The notes under the pieces were generated by a model. It had not been told where the DNA came from. It saw nothing but the letters and a program-made list of their open reading frames with translations, and did no database searches. The position numbers were made by a program, and so were the translations under genes. A stretch of DNA of 64,000 nt from Theristus sp. LFF4_11 (lineage: Eukaryota > Nematoda > Chromadorea > Monhysterida > Xyalidae), in the NCBI GenBank assembly GCA_030248135.1, contig JASANC010003586.1:21044-85043 (forward strand), read 5' to 3'. This document shows positions 20,511 to 31,196 of this stretch, in pieces (the stretch's first letter is position 1; each line of letters opens with the position of its first letter).

Positions 20511-22823
20511 TCACTGTGATACTAAAAAAAACGCACGCGTGCGACTGCCGTTCAGTGGCGGCCGGACGTTTGCTCTGAACTGGCCAAGCACATTTCCTCG
20601 CGGCTTATAATTGGCCACGACGAAGGTGACGCACTTTTCGCACGCCACGCCAACGCCAAGCTTCGTGCTCGCCATCCAGACCAACTGCGTGAAATGTCCT
20701 GCGCAGTGTCACAGTATGGGAAGACAAAATTGGTAAACCAGCACTCATGATCACGCCGTGTCCTCTGTTTTAATACAGTATGGCCGAATAAATGAGGCAG
20801 TTTATCAAGGCGGGATTAGCCGCAGACTAGGAGTTATCTTTTTCAAAAAAGCCAACGTAATTCCCAATCACGTGTACAAGGGATAAAGAATGAATAGAAT
20901 AGCGCGGATAATCCATTAGTTTAAAAAACGCGTCAAATTTGACACACAATTCAGTTTCTGAACGTCTTTTTTCTTTCATTCAAAATTCGCGCGCTCCTTG
21001 CACCCTGAAAAAAGCTGCCATGTTTAACCGGCCATACCGTATTAAAATCCGTTTTTTGTGCGAAGGAGCCGGAGCAATGTTGAATGATCGTGGAAACGTC
21101 GCACAAGCGAAATACCGAACGAGTGGTCTGGCGCCAGAACGCAGTACGTGGCGTGAAATTACCCAAATGTTTATCGTAATTTTATAGCACTCACCAATTT
21201 TCTTGTCTGTTTCCTTGCGAGGATTTTTGCTATCGTAACTCGGATAATCCTTGATTTCATCATACCAGCGTTGCAAGATCGAAGCACCAGTCGGACGACT
21301 CTAGTATGACCTATTTTTTAAACGTGTCCCACTGAAATGACGTCATGTGCCGCAAATTATGCGCTTGCCGTTCACAGCAAACCAGACTTTCCGTTTAGCT
21401 GGTTTCTTCCCATTAAACAAATAGTGAATGTCGAATCAGTCACACCAAACTGAAATTTTGGTGCCTGTACTTTGACAAACGGGTGTTTTGAAAGCAAATG
21501 ACGTCATTTTAGTCCGGACACGTTTGAATAAATCCACAATACAAGAAAAACTTGGGTAAAGTATGTTTGTTGAAACCTGTCACTTATTTCCCAGATAACA
21601 GGGCACTCGAAACTTTGTGAATTGCAGCATGAGGTGGGGTTTGGCAGAAATCAAAAAACCGCCCATATTTGTGGCAAAAAATATGTCGACTTTTATTGCT
21701 ACTTCGTTCCCGTTTCTGTCACATTTTCAGCGAGCTCCCAAACGTTTGACAGGTTTAAAGAAACACACAGTATCATCATTTTTTGTGTTTTGCGACTGAT
21801 CAACGCACGCATAAGATAGGAATCAGTGTCATGCTTAACACTGCAATTCAGTGTTGTTGAGGTGAGAAATAGGTCACATGGCAAATTACCCAAAAAACTG
21901 TGCGCGTTTTCTGTCGAAGATGGAAAGTCGAAAACCGTGATAACACACGCTGGGGCTTGGCTAACACAATTAAAGAACTGCGTTGAACTGCCTAGAACAA
22001 CTGCGCAATAATAGCGATTTTTCTTCCAATAGTGAATGACAAGCACCACCATAAAAAAGTCTACCCCAACGGACTTTGCAGTCCTTTCGGTACGCGAGGT
22101 TTTCGCCAAAGCCGTTTTTCTTTGCCTTTTTATTGTGAACGAGTCGCTTGTCGGTGTTTTTCTCGGTCGACTTTCTGTCGTCTTCCATTTTCGCTAATTT
22201 TTTCGCCCAGCCCTATAGAAAGTTTGTGTTTGAGCACCTCACAAATGTTCAAAAACATACAGCGGCCGCCAAATTCACTGTTCACATCCTCCAGACTATG
22301 CCTGTCTACCTGTGCCAATTCGCTGGTTGCGGTGTCCAGCTGCAATGGCGGTGAGCCGTGGCGGGCGCGTAGTTCGTTGTGCTTTCGCAGCATCTGTGAA
22401 AAAAACGAAGAAAATTCATCAAGAGAGCGAAACAAGATACATTGTTCACAATCTTCTGTTCACACGACCAAGAATGATCGCATAATGTCATTTCAGGTTG
22501 GCTTGGAAAACCAACACAACGACTTATTCAGGCGTAGGATTTGGTTTCTGCCTTTTCGTTTCTGCGGCGTCTTTTTTGCGTTTGCGATTTTTTCCGGTGC
22601 GATTTTATAAACGCGACCCACCCGACCAACCCCACTTATCTCACAGGCAACGTTGGTGAATATCTTCAACCAATCCAGCGCCAAAACAAGGTGGTCTTAC
22701 AATACAACGAAAAAAACCCAAACGTACACTCTGCCGAAACTCCTCCAAATTCACGCATTTCATTGCAGCCAATGTTGGAACGATAATGAACGCACCGAAG
22801 AAAGCCAACGTTGCTGTTAGCAT
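20511..22823 (-). CDS. CAP-B: second secreted CAP/SCP protein
   Basis: Paralogue of CAP-A, predicted secreted. Exons in order: 22823-22755, 22393-22310, 22212-22075, 21300-21195 and 20698-20511; about 193 residues. Exon 1 encodes a signal peptide ([20 protein letters not shown]). The CAP domain shows [19 protein letters not shown], then [15 protein letters not shown] and [36 protein letters not shown], and [20 protein letters not shown] followed by [11 protein letters not shown]. The phase pattern (0, 0, 0, 1) and exon borders equal those of CAP-A, so the two arose by tandem duplication. The exon 3 donor (GTCCGT at 22074) is non-optimal but gives the phase seen in CAP-A. The frame closes at TGA 20511-20513, shortly after the CAP domain, so it lacks the Pro/His tail unless a further exon exists. 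Confidence 0.82.
20776..21039 (+). mobile_element. Repeat I copy 3 in CAP-B intron 4
   Basis: CAGTATGGCCGAATAAA to TTTAACCGGCCATACCG with TA on both sides, embedded in TTAA...TTAA sequence. Same element as at 11763 and 13585. Confidence 0.85.
21306..21543 (+). mobile_element. Repeat M, copy in CAP-B intron 3
   Basis: Inverted relative of 17400-17568, longer by about 70 bp. It starts within 10 bp of the exon 4 acceptor (21300), so it supplies most of that acceptor's upstream sequence. Confidence 0.7.
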
Positions 22824-24015
22824 GTTTGTTTGCGGTGGTGATGAAAAAGGAAACTGTTGTGAACTGATAATGAACCAGGAGGACGATGACAACTATAAGA
22901 GCGACACAGGAATGCCGCGGCATGAGAAGCATAAGGAAACAGCGATACAAGTACGAAAAATCTAAATTTTCTTCGCCTAAAAAACGAGGTTGAGAAATGT
23001 TTTGAGTCCCAAAACTTTGAAAGCAACTGCGAATTGGTCGCTGGGTTGACTGCAACAGGTGAATTACCACTCGAAGTTCGCTGTCTCTGGTTTCGCCAAG
23101 CTGAGAAACGTGTGACACGCCCTTAGCCAATCAGTGCGACGGTCACCAGGCAGATTTCCACGGAATTCTAAACGGATCTTTCGCTCTCACAAATTTTTTC
23201 GCATTTTCAGCGCTAACTATGCAATTTCTACTGCAAATTCATGAATGCACCTTAATGAATAAATTACACAAGGACTTTTTACTCATTCCAAAACTTGCCG
23301 GTCACAAATCTTTCATTTTTTATTCACATTTTTTTGCATTTCACATACAGTTGAAGAAAAGTGACACTTTACAGTACAATGTATTATACAGGTGTAAGAT
23401 CACAAAACCAACAAAAAACAGAAGTAAATGAATGCACGTGTGGTCAACAACAACAAAAACTAAAATTCACAAAACTTGCGGTGCAACCTGAAATTTGGTG
23501 TTTGCTGATTGGCTGTACAGGGCGCGTTCGTAGCACACACTGGCCAACGTGTATAGTGGGGAAAAGAATGGTGTCCAAAACACATAACACAAAGTGTCCA
23601 TGACCTGTCACACGAGACCAACACACACACAATAAGCGCCTCTGAGGATGTTCAAACTGCAGTGTTCCCTGCGTCAGGGTGTTGGAGAACACTGTCTTTG
23701 AACAAGCCGCTATTGATGTTTGCCAATGGTGGTACACCGGCACAATTGGCATCATCGCATCTTATTCCAGCGGCGATGGTGGTTGCGCTGACTGTTTGCT
23801 GTGATCGATCGCATGTGTTTTCTGGTGGATACGGAGGCTTGGTTTGTACGCACACGAGAACATTGTGCCACTTTATGATATCGGCCATGGATGGATGGTA
23901 TACTATCAAGCACATACGCAAAAAGTACTTTTTACTTTTGATTATAAAGACAGTATACCATCGATACGGCCAGGTGATCTTCAGTTGCAAACTCGACAAC
24001 AAACAACAACTGCGG
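22824..24015. other. Intergenic region CFAP20 / CAP-B
   Basis: About 1.2 kb. A small hairpin-like element lies at about 23874-23976 (GGCCATGGATGG...GGTATACT with an inverted counterpart AGTATACCATCGATACGGCC). Otherwise nothing is recognised. The CAP-B promoter and CFAP20 3' UTR would lie here. Confidence 0.45.
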
Positions 24016-27000
24016 TCACCAAACGGCCTGTGCGACCGAGGCGCCCGGTTTCGACTCAGCAGCGTCGTTCAATTGTTCGTCGTCGCCGGGCAGCTGTTCT
24101 TCTTGGCCACCCTGTACGGGCAGGAACAGTTTGAACTCGGCTGGCAGCTCGTCCTCAGCGTAGACACGGTCGGCGAAATAGACGCGGCGAATGCGCACGT
24201 TCGCGTGCAACTGCGACACGAAAGAACAAAGGTGAGTAGAATGTACTGTCGGTTGCTGTGACTCTGTCACATTTGCTGCAAAATGCAGCGCCCGCTTAGA
24301 AAAACCACATATTTCGCGACAAGTGACAATTGCGATTTTTCCGACAAATAGTTGATTGTTCTTTCATTCAAAAAGTTCCTGCATTCTGCCAGAAAGGTGC
24401 CGGGTTTAAAGAGTGTAACAGGGCAATGCACCCAACTGCGGTTGGCCTATAATACTGCATTACATTGTGCATTTTGATCATGCACTTCACTGCAAGCAAA
24501 CCTGAACTGAGAAGTCACGCACTGCGATGTTGATACTTATGGGGTTTCTCCTTTCAACCAACAGGCGAAAAGATATCAGCGACTTTTTCTGCGACCTGTC
24601 ATGATGCTTGCTACTAGGGTTGGCATGGTAAAAATACCGTTTTTTTTACCGGTAAAAAAACACGTATTTATACGCGTTTTTTTACCAGGGCAAAAATTGG
24701 TGCCTTGAAAAAAACGGGAAAAAGACCGTTTCTGTATTTTTCCGGTTTTTTTCGTATTTTTCCGTTTTTTTCAATTTCGGACCCTGAGTTTTTATATCAT
24801 TTTTGATGAGAAAATGAGAAAATCTGTGACCAAGAAAAATATGATGACGAAATTGACACTGATGTTTTGAAAGAACTGTTAAGCGAGGTGCAAGAATCGG
24901 CTGGAGCTGCCGAGCTGAGCTGAAAATTTCAAAAATTCCAAATGTCGCTCAAAATTGTCTTTCTCACGCAATTACTGATTTGTTTTCTTTTTGATCTGAA
25001 CTGACTCTAAATTCGGTTTAATTGCGTTATTGCAGCAAACTGTGTTCGTCTATTGTGACCAAAGACTGTCCCGTGAAAACGCTGTGGTTTTTTCCTGTGT
25101 AATTGGTGGAATATAAACGATTGAGCAAAAGATAATTTTCGATTTATTGCTGACCTTTTGGGTTTTCAAGCCCAAACATAATTTATTTACTTTGTTGGTG
25201 CACGATATTTTGAACAAAGCATTCTGAAAGTTGTTTTCACAAATCCTGGTTCAATTAAAGTCGGCTGCAAAAAATATGTGGGTTTTTACAACTTTTTGGC
25301 TTTCGTTTTTTCCGGTAAAATTACCGTAATTTTACCGGTAAAAATACAGGTTTTTTTACCACGATTTGAAAAAAACGGTATTTTGCCAACCCTACTTGCT
25401 ACTCATACAAGTTTGCAACCTGTCCATGATAGAAAACTGGCTCAAAATATCATTTCCGAAAAAAATTCTTGGCGGCAGGCATAAATGTTTCCACGCTATG
25501 CGAAAAGCACAAAAAAAATCTACAGCCAGCAACTACCAGACGCCGCCGCGAATTTGTTTAGCCATGCATGTGGAGTCGCGGAATCATAAAAACCCGAAAT
25601 TAAAACACACACAAGCAGCGTGCCTAGGGTTGTTAAACAAAAATCGAATTTTTTTTAAATTTTTTTTTTCAAACAAAAAGGCCGATTTAAAAAAAAATTT
25701 GAAAAATTTCCCTCTAATATGCTCTGAAAACCTCAAATTTGGCACAATTTTTCAAAAGTTCACCAACACTTTTCTTTGATTTTGCCTCGTAAAACCGTCA
25801 GCAGTCGATTTTGGACCGTTTTACCGACTGATTTTAGGCTTCGACAACATCTGCGATGAAGTTTTTGAGCGTCCCCCAAAGCTTGGCTTACCATTTCCGA
25901 TGCAGATAAGTTGACGATTGACGGACCTCGCAGAGCGTCCGATTGTGCTCGCTGCTCCGTTTGCAAGCGCTACGTTGTCTGGTTGCTGCTTCATGTCGTG
26001 TCGTCGCGACATCATCAGAAGAATTGATCGAGTTTCAAGGCGGTATGTTTGTCTTCACTTTAGCATTAGTTTAGCTGGGGACAATTAGTGACGTTTTGGA
26101 AGTCAAAACACAAGAAGAGGCATGGTGACGGTTTGGAAAAGGGGTAATTGAGGTCACCAAAACAAAATCTGCAAAGTTCCGCCATACGGGAGTCATTCGG
26201 GAGGCGCTTGCATATCATATGTGGTTCATCGGACTCCCTGATTGATTTATTACAACTTTGATTTTTGAAATTAAAAAAAAATTAAAAAAACAAAACAAAA
26301 AAGACGATTTTTGTTTTTTTTAACAACCCTAAGCGTGCGCCAGCCCCACTCAACCTGCACGGCCAACGTCTCGACGTAGTTCGTTCCGTACGCCCGTTTG
26401 CAGAAGTCGGTCAAATTGAACTGAATCTGATTCCATCCGTCGTCCAGGCGCAGCGGCATCGTGCAGATGAACGGCTTTACACGGGTGCTCGACTGGAAGT
26501 TCGACGCGCGGAAGCGCCGCTTGACGCCTTTGTCGTCGAGGATCTGCACGGAAAAACGTTTTTTTTTTGGAATGGTTCTAATCACAGCGACATTTTTGCG
26601 AAGGACTGGCGGAGTGTTAATTTATTGATGATCGTGGATCGGCCAGTCCAGAGAATGCTCCGTTTTAACCGCATTTTGTCACCTGAAACAATGAAATTGG
26701 CGACCGATTATTGCCTAATGCCAATGTAGCTTACGGATACAAGCTTTATTTGTGCCACACACACAAATGTGTGTATCACCATTATTCGATCGATTGCCAA
26801 AAAGGTGAAAATGGCACTCTCGGACTCGGCTCAACCAAATGGATCGCTTGAAAAAAAAGAAGACTATTTTCAACCTCCGTTCACCTGAATTTCGAACGTG
26901 AAGTATTTCTTCATGTTCTTCACGATCATCACAAAATACGGCAGCTTGATACCGAGCGTCTTCTTTGGGTCGGCCGGGCACGAAATGTAACAGGTGCTGC

Positions 27001-27677
27001 GAAAATGACACGAAATGTAACAGGTGCTGCGAAAATGACACCAAATGTAACAGGTGCTGCGAAAATGACACGCTCTTGGCAATGTGGACGGAGTCAGCGA
27101 AAACAAAACACGAAACGAACATGGGAGATTTTATTTGCAGAACATGAGAATATGAGTGAATTCATTGAATGCAACTTGATTTTCCCAAAAATTCAAATTC
27201 AGATTTTCTGCAAAAAACTCGCCGATTATAACGAACCTGACATTTGAGCCGAAAATTTCAATGACCAACGATTGAATGTCGTTATCTGTGATCCGTTTGA
27301 TGTGACCGTTTCGAACCTGGTTTTCAAAAAAAACAATTGAATTTGCAAAACTGAACAGCTTTGTCGATTGTTTCGTCATGAAACAACTGACAAACATTAC
27401 ATTCTTTTGAGTTTCATTGATTATCTTTGACTACTCTTTGAATCCAAGACTACCATTTCGATAGTTTTGAGTTTGTTTTTAATGTGCGTTTGGTGTTAGA
27501 AATGCATTCTAAATAAGCTACCATAAAATCAAGTCAGCTTGACAACCACCTATGCCAAAAAAATAAAATCCAAAGAAACAGCTCTTCCATTACCTTTTTG
27601 TCCCAAATCTGTAGCGGTTTACTGCCGATACTGTACAGAATGGACAGCAGGCCAGATTGGAATGTATTGTGGAACAT
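24016..27677 (-). CDS. CFAP20: CFAP20 / BUG22 cilia- and flagella-associated protein 20
   Basis: A highly conserved inner-junction protein of axonemal doublet microtubules, needed for normal ciliary beating (family knowledge). Five exons in order: 27677-27594, 27316-27237, 26996-26885, 26543-26355 and 24210-24016, phases 0, 2, 0, 0; about 219 residues. It is almost colinear with human CFAP20: [18 protein letters not shown] at the start, [76 protein letters not shown], and [20 protein letters not shown]. Human CFAP20 is 193 residues. Here about 27 extra residues after LPVQ form an acidic, Gln/Ala-rich tail. The exon 3 acceptor lies in a 30-bp repeat present three times. Intron 4 (2.1 kb) contains two hAT-like MITEs. 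Confidence 0.96.
24615..25394 (+). mobile_element. Element K: hAT-like MITE, 780 bp
   Basis: Begins TAGGGTTGGCATGG and ends TTTTGCCAACCCTA, flanked by a perfect 8-bp duplication CTTGCTAC (24607-24614 and 25395-25402). The subterminal regions are long tracts of ACCGGTAAAAA / TTTTTCCGT. No transposase. Inserted in CFAP20 intron 4. Confidence 0.9.
25625..26331 (+). mobile_element. Repeat A copy 2 in CFAP20 intron 4
   Basis: TAGGGTTGTTAAAC to AACAACCCTA, flanked by AGCGTGCC and AGCGTGCG, a 7-of-8 match to a target duplication. Its right end lies 23 bp from the 5' splice site of exon 4 (exon end 26355). Confidence 0.88.
26981..27070 (-). repeat. Triplicated 30-bp unit containing the CFAP20 exon 3 acceptor
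   Basis: Three tandem copies; read on the coding strand each is a pyrimidine-rich CATTTTCGCAG followed by CACCTGTTACATTTSG. The copy nearest the exon body gives the expected acceptor (exon starts at 26996). The others offer acceptors at 27026 and 27056. One base differs in the distal copy (C to G in TTTSG). Confidence 0.95.
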
Positions 27678-28461
27678 TATCTGGAATAGAAAAGTGCCGC
27701 AATTCGGATTGACCGAACGGTTTTTATGAAATGACGAATACACTTGTTTAGAATGTGAATAGTCAATCACCGGTGTCACGAGTTCAAGCGTGGGTAACCT
27801 TGGCAACAACAACAGAACAGAATTATGCAACTGGCTGCATTCTGTGGTATATTGCTTTGAGCTATCAGACGGGCCAGCTGAAAACAGGGTGATTCGGATA
27901 CGCCAATTGCACTTAGCGCATCTGTTTCGGTTAAACGGTGATAAAAAGCAGGAATTTTCATTCTTGCAGTTTTCGAAACGTACTGGCTTTGTAAGACAAC
28001 ATTCGCTTTTGTTATGTTCCAAAGTATGAGATATCTGCTCAATACTGCAGGAGAAAACTGTGTGAACAGAACATGTCGACTTCCAGCCAGTTCAGGTGTC
28101 GCCTTTATTCAAAACTTCCATGGACAAAAAAAACGGTATCACTACAAGAACTTTGCAGCAAGTCACGTTTGCACCGAGACACTCTAATTTGAACACGACG
28201 TTTTTGGACCAAAAAAACACAAAATTGAAATACAAACGGACCTCTGAAATCACACCGTTCCAGTAGACAAAAAAACCAGAAATAATTGAATAACGAACTA
28301 ATCATCATATAATTTACTCGATTTCACCAGCCAGACTGCGAGTACAGTTCAGTTTTGTTTCGATCGAGTCACAAGACAATAATACTAAAAAACCGCCATC
28401 CTAAAGTCGACCTATCTAACAGAACACAAGCGAAATCTACAGAACATCGCAGGCAGCACAT
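27678..28461. other. Intergenic region upstream of CFAP20
   Basis: About 780 bp, AT-rich. No repeat with clear ends and no supported ORF. It should include the CFAP20 promoter and the 3' UTR of the next minus-strand gene. Confidence 0.4.
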
Positions 28462-30142
28462 CTACAGAAACGGGCGCATTGTCTCCGGCGGCCGATGGTA
28501 GAATCCGAGCAGCTCCGCATACTGCTTGTGCCACACCCACGCCCAGAGAATCAGCGCCCACACGAACACGGTCGACAGGCGGCCGCGGCCTTGCACCGCT
28601 GCAACAAAACACGCAGTTTTCATCACAAAATACTCAGTTTTACACTCGGCTCCTCGTCGTGTGTTCATGCCATAGTTTGTCCGTTTTTTTCTGGGTTACT
28701 GGCGAGATCCGGTTTCATAACGTCCGACATTTGTCGTTGATGAAAATAAATAAAAACGGCGGTTTTTTGAGAGAAAACGGTTTTTACGCGACAGCTCGGT
28801 TTCCGCCATTGGTTTGCGTTTGTGACATCACATAAATGTGATCTGAAACTTCGTGTCATGAACACGACAAAAGAAACACGCTGACGCATCACTGAATATG
28901 AGAAAAAAAAACACAACAATAAGCACAGCTACAGAATGTCCGAATAAACCGGTTTTTAACACTTTTTAAACCCATAACCACTTTTTATCGCAGATTTCAG
29001 AGCGCAGATCGATTGAAATAACGTGTTCGGGTTTTTAGAGAAACACATTTACCCACAAAAAATGGGCTTTCTGATCCTAATTAGCTTTTGCTCCATGCGA
29101 AAAAAAACGCATGCTTATATTCGCCCTCAGCCTTACTGTAAAGTATATTTGTTTTGAACCTGTCACTTTTCTCGCAGAATTCAAAGCACGCGGAACTTTT
29201 TGAATTACAGGAAGAACAAGAACAACAAATGTAATGGGTTGTCTTGCGGCTAAGTGCTGGCAACTCGCGATTCCGTGCTTTCTTCCTTCGCGCGCTCTGC
29301 ATTCTGTGAACAAGAAAACGGCGACAGGTTTCAACCAACACGGACCTTCTGGCTCCTCGATGACGTTGTTCCAGTAGACGAACTTGAAGTCGTTCGGCTC
29401 CACCGGCACCCACCGTCTGTACTCTCCGTTGAACGGGTTGTACTCACGCGGCAGCGTACGCCAGTCGTTCCAGTGCGATTTCAGCATCGGCATCTGAAGA
29501 ACGTTCTCGAAACTTTCCAATTTTTTTATATTTTTTATTTGTTCCTTGTCCGCAGCGGTGTTCGAACTTTCCACCTACAGAACGGTATTAAAAAAATAGA
29601 CGAAAGCCCTACACCTGCGCTACAGAGACGCGACATTTTGCGACTTCTTCTCCAATCTGTGGCTATTCGTTGCTATTCTTTTGGTTCAGCTCTGATGGCA
29701 GTGCAGCGCATTGTTTTGCTTGCACCAGTGCCTCACAACAAACACACAGGCAGCAACCACACCACACGTGCGAGTCGCAATCGGCAACCGGGCATCGACT
29801 GCTGGTGAGCTTATTTGTCAGATAAAACAACAACACAAGCGCACTACACCAACGGTGGATGGTTTTCAGAGAATGAAGTCAAAGAAAAAAATCAAACATC
29901 TAAAAAACAAAAGGCGCTCAGCCAAATCGGTATGGTGAAGACACGGCACGTTTCTCGCTTCCATTTTCGTCACTGTTACACACAAAATCAGAGAAAAACA
30001 GAAATTCCAAACTCACCCTTGTATGATCGATGACGTGCATCGAAACACCGGGCGCCAGTTTTGTCGGGGGCGGAGCTTGCATCAGATGTTGGTACAACTT
30101 CCGCCCATCTTTGAACATCTCACGCAAGAGTGCGCGGCTCAT
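28462..30142 (-). CDS. Unrecognised single-pass membrane protein U1
   Basis: Three exons: 30142-30017, 29574-29346 and 28598-28462, phases 0 and 1, for about 163 residues. I do not recognise the family. The N-terminal 42 residues are basic with a Pro-rich PPPTKLAPG segment. The middle is aromatic-rich and soluble-looking (HWNDWRTLPREYNPF, RRWVPVEPNDFKFVYWN). One transmembrane segment, VFVWALILWAWVW, follows close to the C terminus, which ends RPPETMRPFL. This layout (soluble N part, late single TM) is common among accessory subunits of inner mitochondrial membrane complexes, but that is only a guess. The exon 2 acceptor at 29574 has the better pyrimidine tract. An alternative at 29493 (CTTCAG before ATGCCG) keeps frame and would remove 27 residues. 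Confidence 0.6.
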
Positions 30143-31196
30143 TTTTTTCTCGGGACCGCTCTCTTTTTCTCTAAGTTTTTCGAATTTTTTGAATCTAAAA
30201 ATAAGCCGTTTTTCGCAAACCAGCTGGATAAAAAGACACAAAATCATCGGTTAAATAATCAAGAATAGATAGATCCAGTAGATACAACAACTTGAAGTGC
30301 ACGTACTTTGGTGACGTGTGTAAACAACTTCTGCAGTCAAATATGCAACTCCATTCCATGCAATTCAGCGTCAGATTTATTTCGCATTTGAACATTTCAA
30401 TATTTTTAGAAAAGAGCTAATTGGCTACACCAGTGTGATTGGCTGGAACCCATCACCACTGATGTTTGCAACTGCATGGACAAAAATTTGACTGACTGAA
30501 GAAACACCAAAAAACCGATAGTTTTCCATGTATTTATTCTGAAATAACATTTACACGTGAAAAAAAACACCGGCTGACAAAATCAAGGGAAAATTCTATG
30601 AGCGCAATTTCTGTCAAACACCCAACTAAAACAGAAAATCATATATCATCAAGAACAAAAAAAACAAACGCATCGTCACAAAACAGAAATCTATGCTGCA
30701 CAAATTTCGAGTTTTCTATAGGTTGTAAAATCAATTCACGGCGCAGTCAAAATTGGTGAACGACAAAAAACCGCAAAACCTATCGGTAAAAAAACAGAAA
30801 ACGAAGAACTACTCAATTGAACCCCTATAGTGCTAGTCTGAAGTCTGAACGCAATGCACTCTTTTTATAACACAGCAATTGTTGCACAGTCACACACAAC
30901 ACCAACACACAGGCACACACACATACGCACGCTGAGTCGAGTGCTGCTGCACTAGTATCGGAATCGGAGCGTGTGTTTCGTTGGTGACGGCGTGCCGTGC
31001 AACATCACTGCGGTGTTTGCAACTGTCATTTGCGGTGAATGCAGTACTCATGAAACCGCAGAACGTTCATTGCAATGCAGTGTACAAAACTCGACGGCAA
31101 AACAGAACAGAGTGCACCACGGTCGAGGTCAATAGCAGAGCCTTTACAAATGCACAATTGACAATGTGACTGCAGACCACTACTGCGAATATGAAT
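30143..31196. other. Intergenic region U1 / U2
   Basis: About 1 kb, rich in A and with short GT/CA runs (30890-30950). No supported gene. It presumably contains the U1 promoter and U2 3' UTR. Confidence 0.4.

Noticed and set aside
20151..20519. Possible further CAP-B exon (Cys-rich frames on either strand)
   Set aside because: The CAP-B frame closes at 20511 by itself, and no donor/acceptor pair linking to this region stands out. Left as an open possibility in the CAP-B entry.
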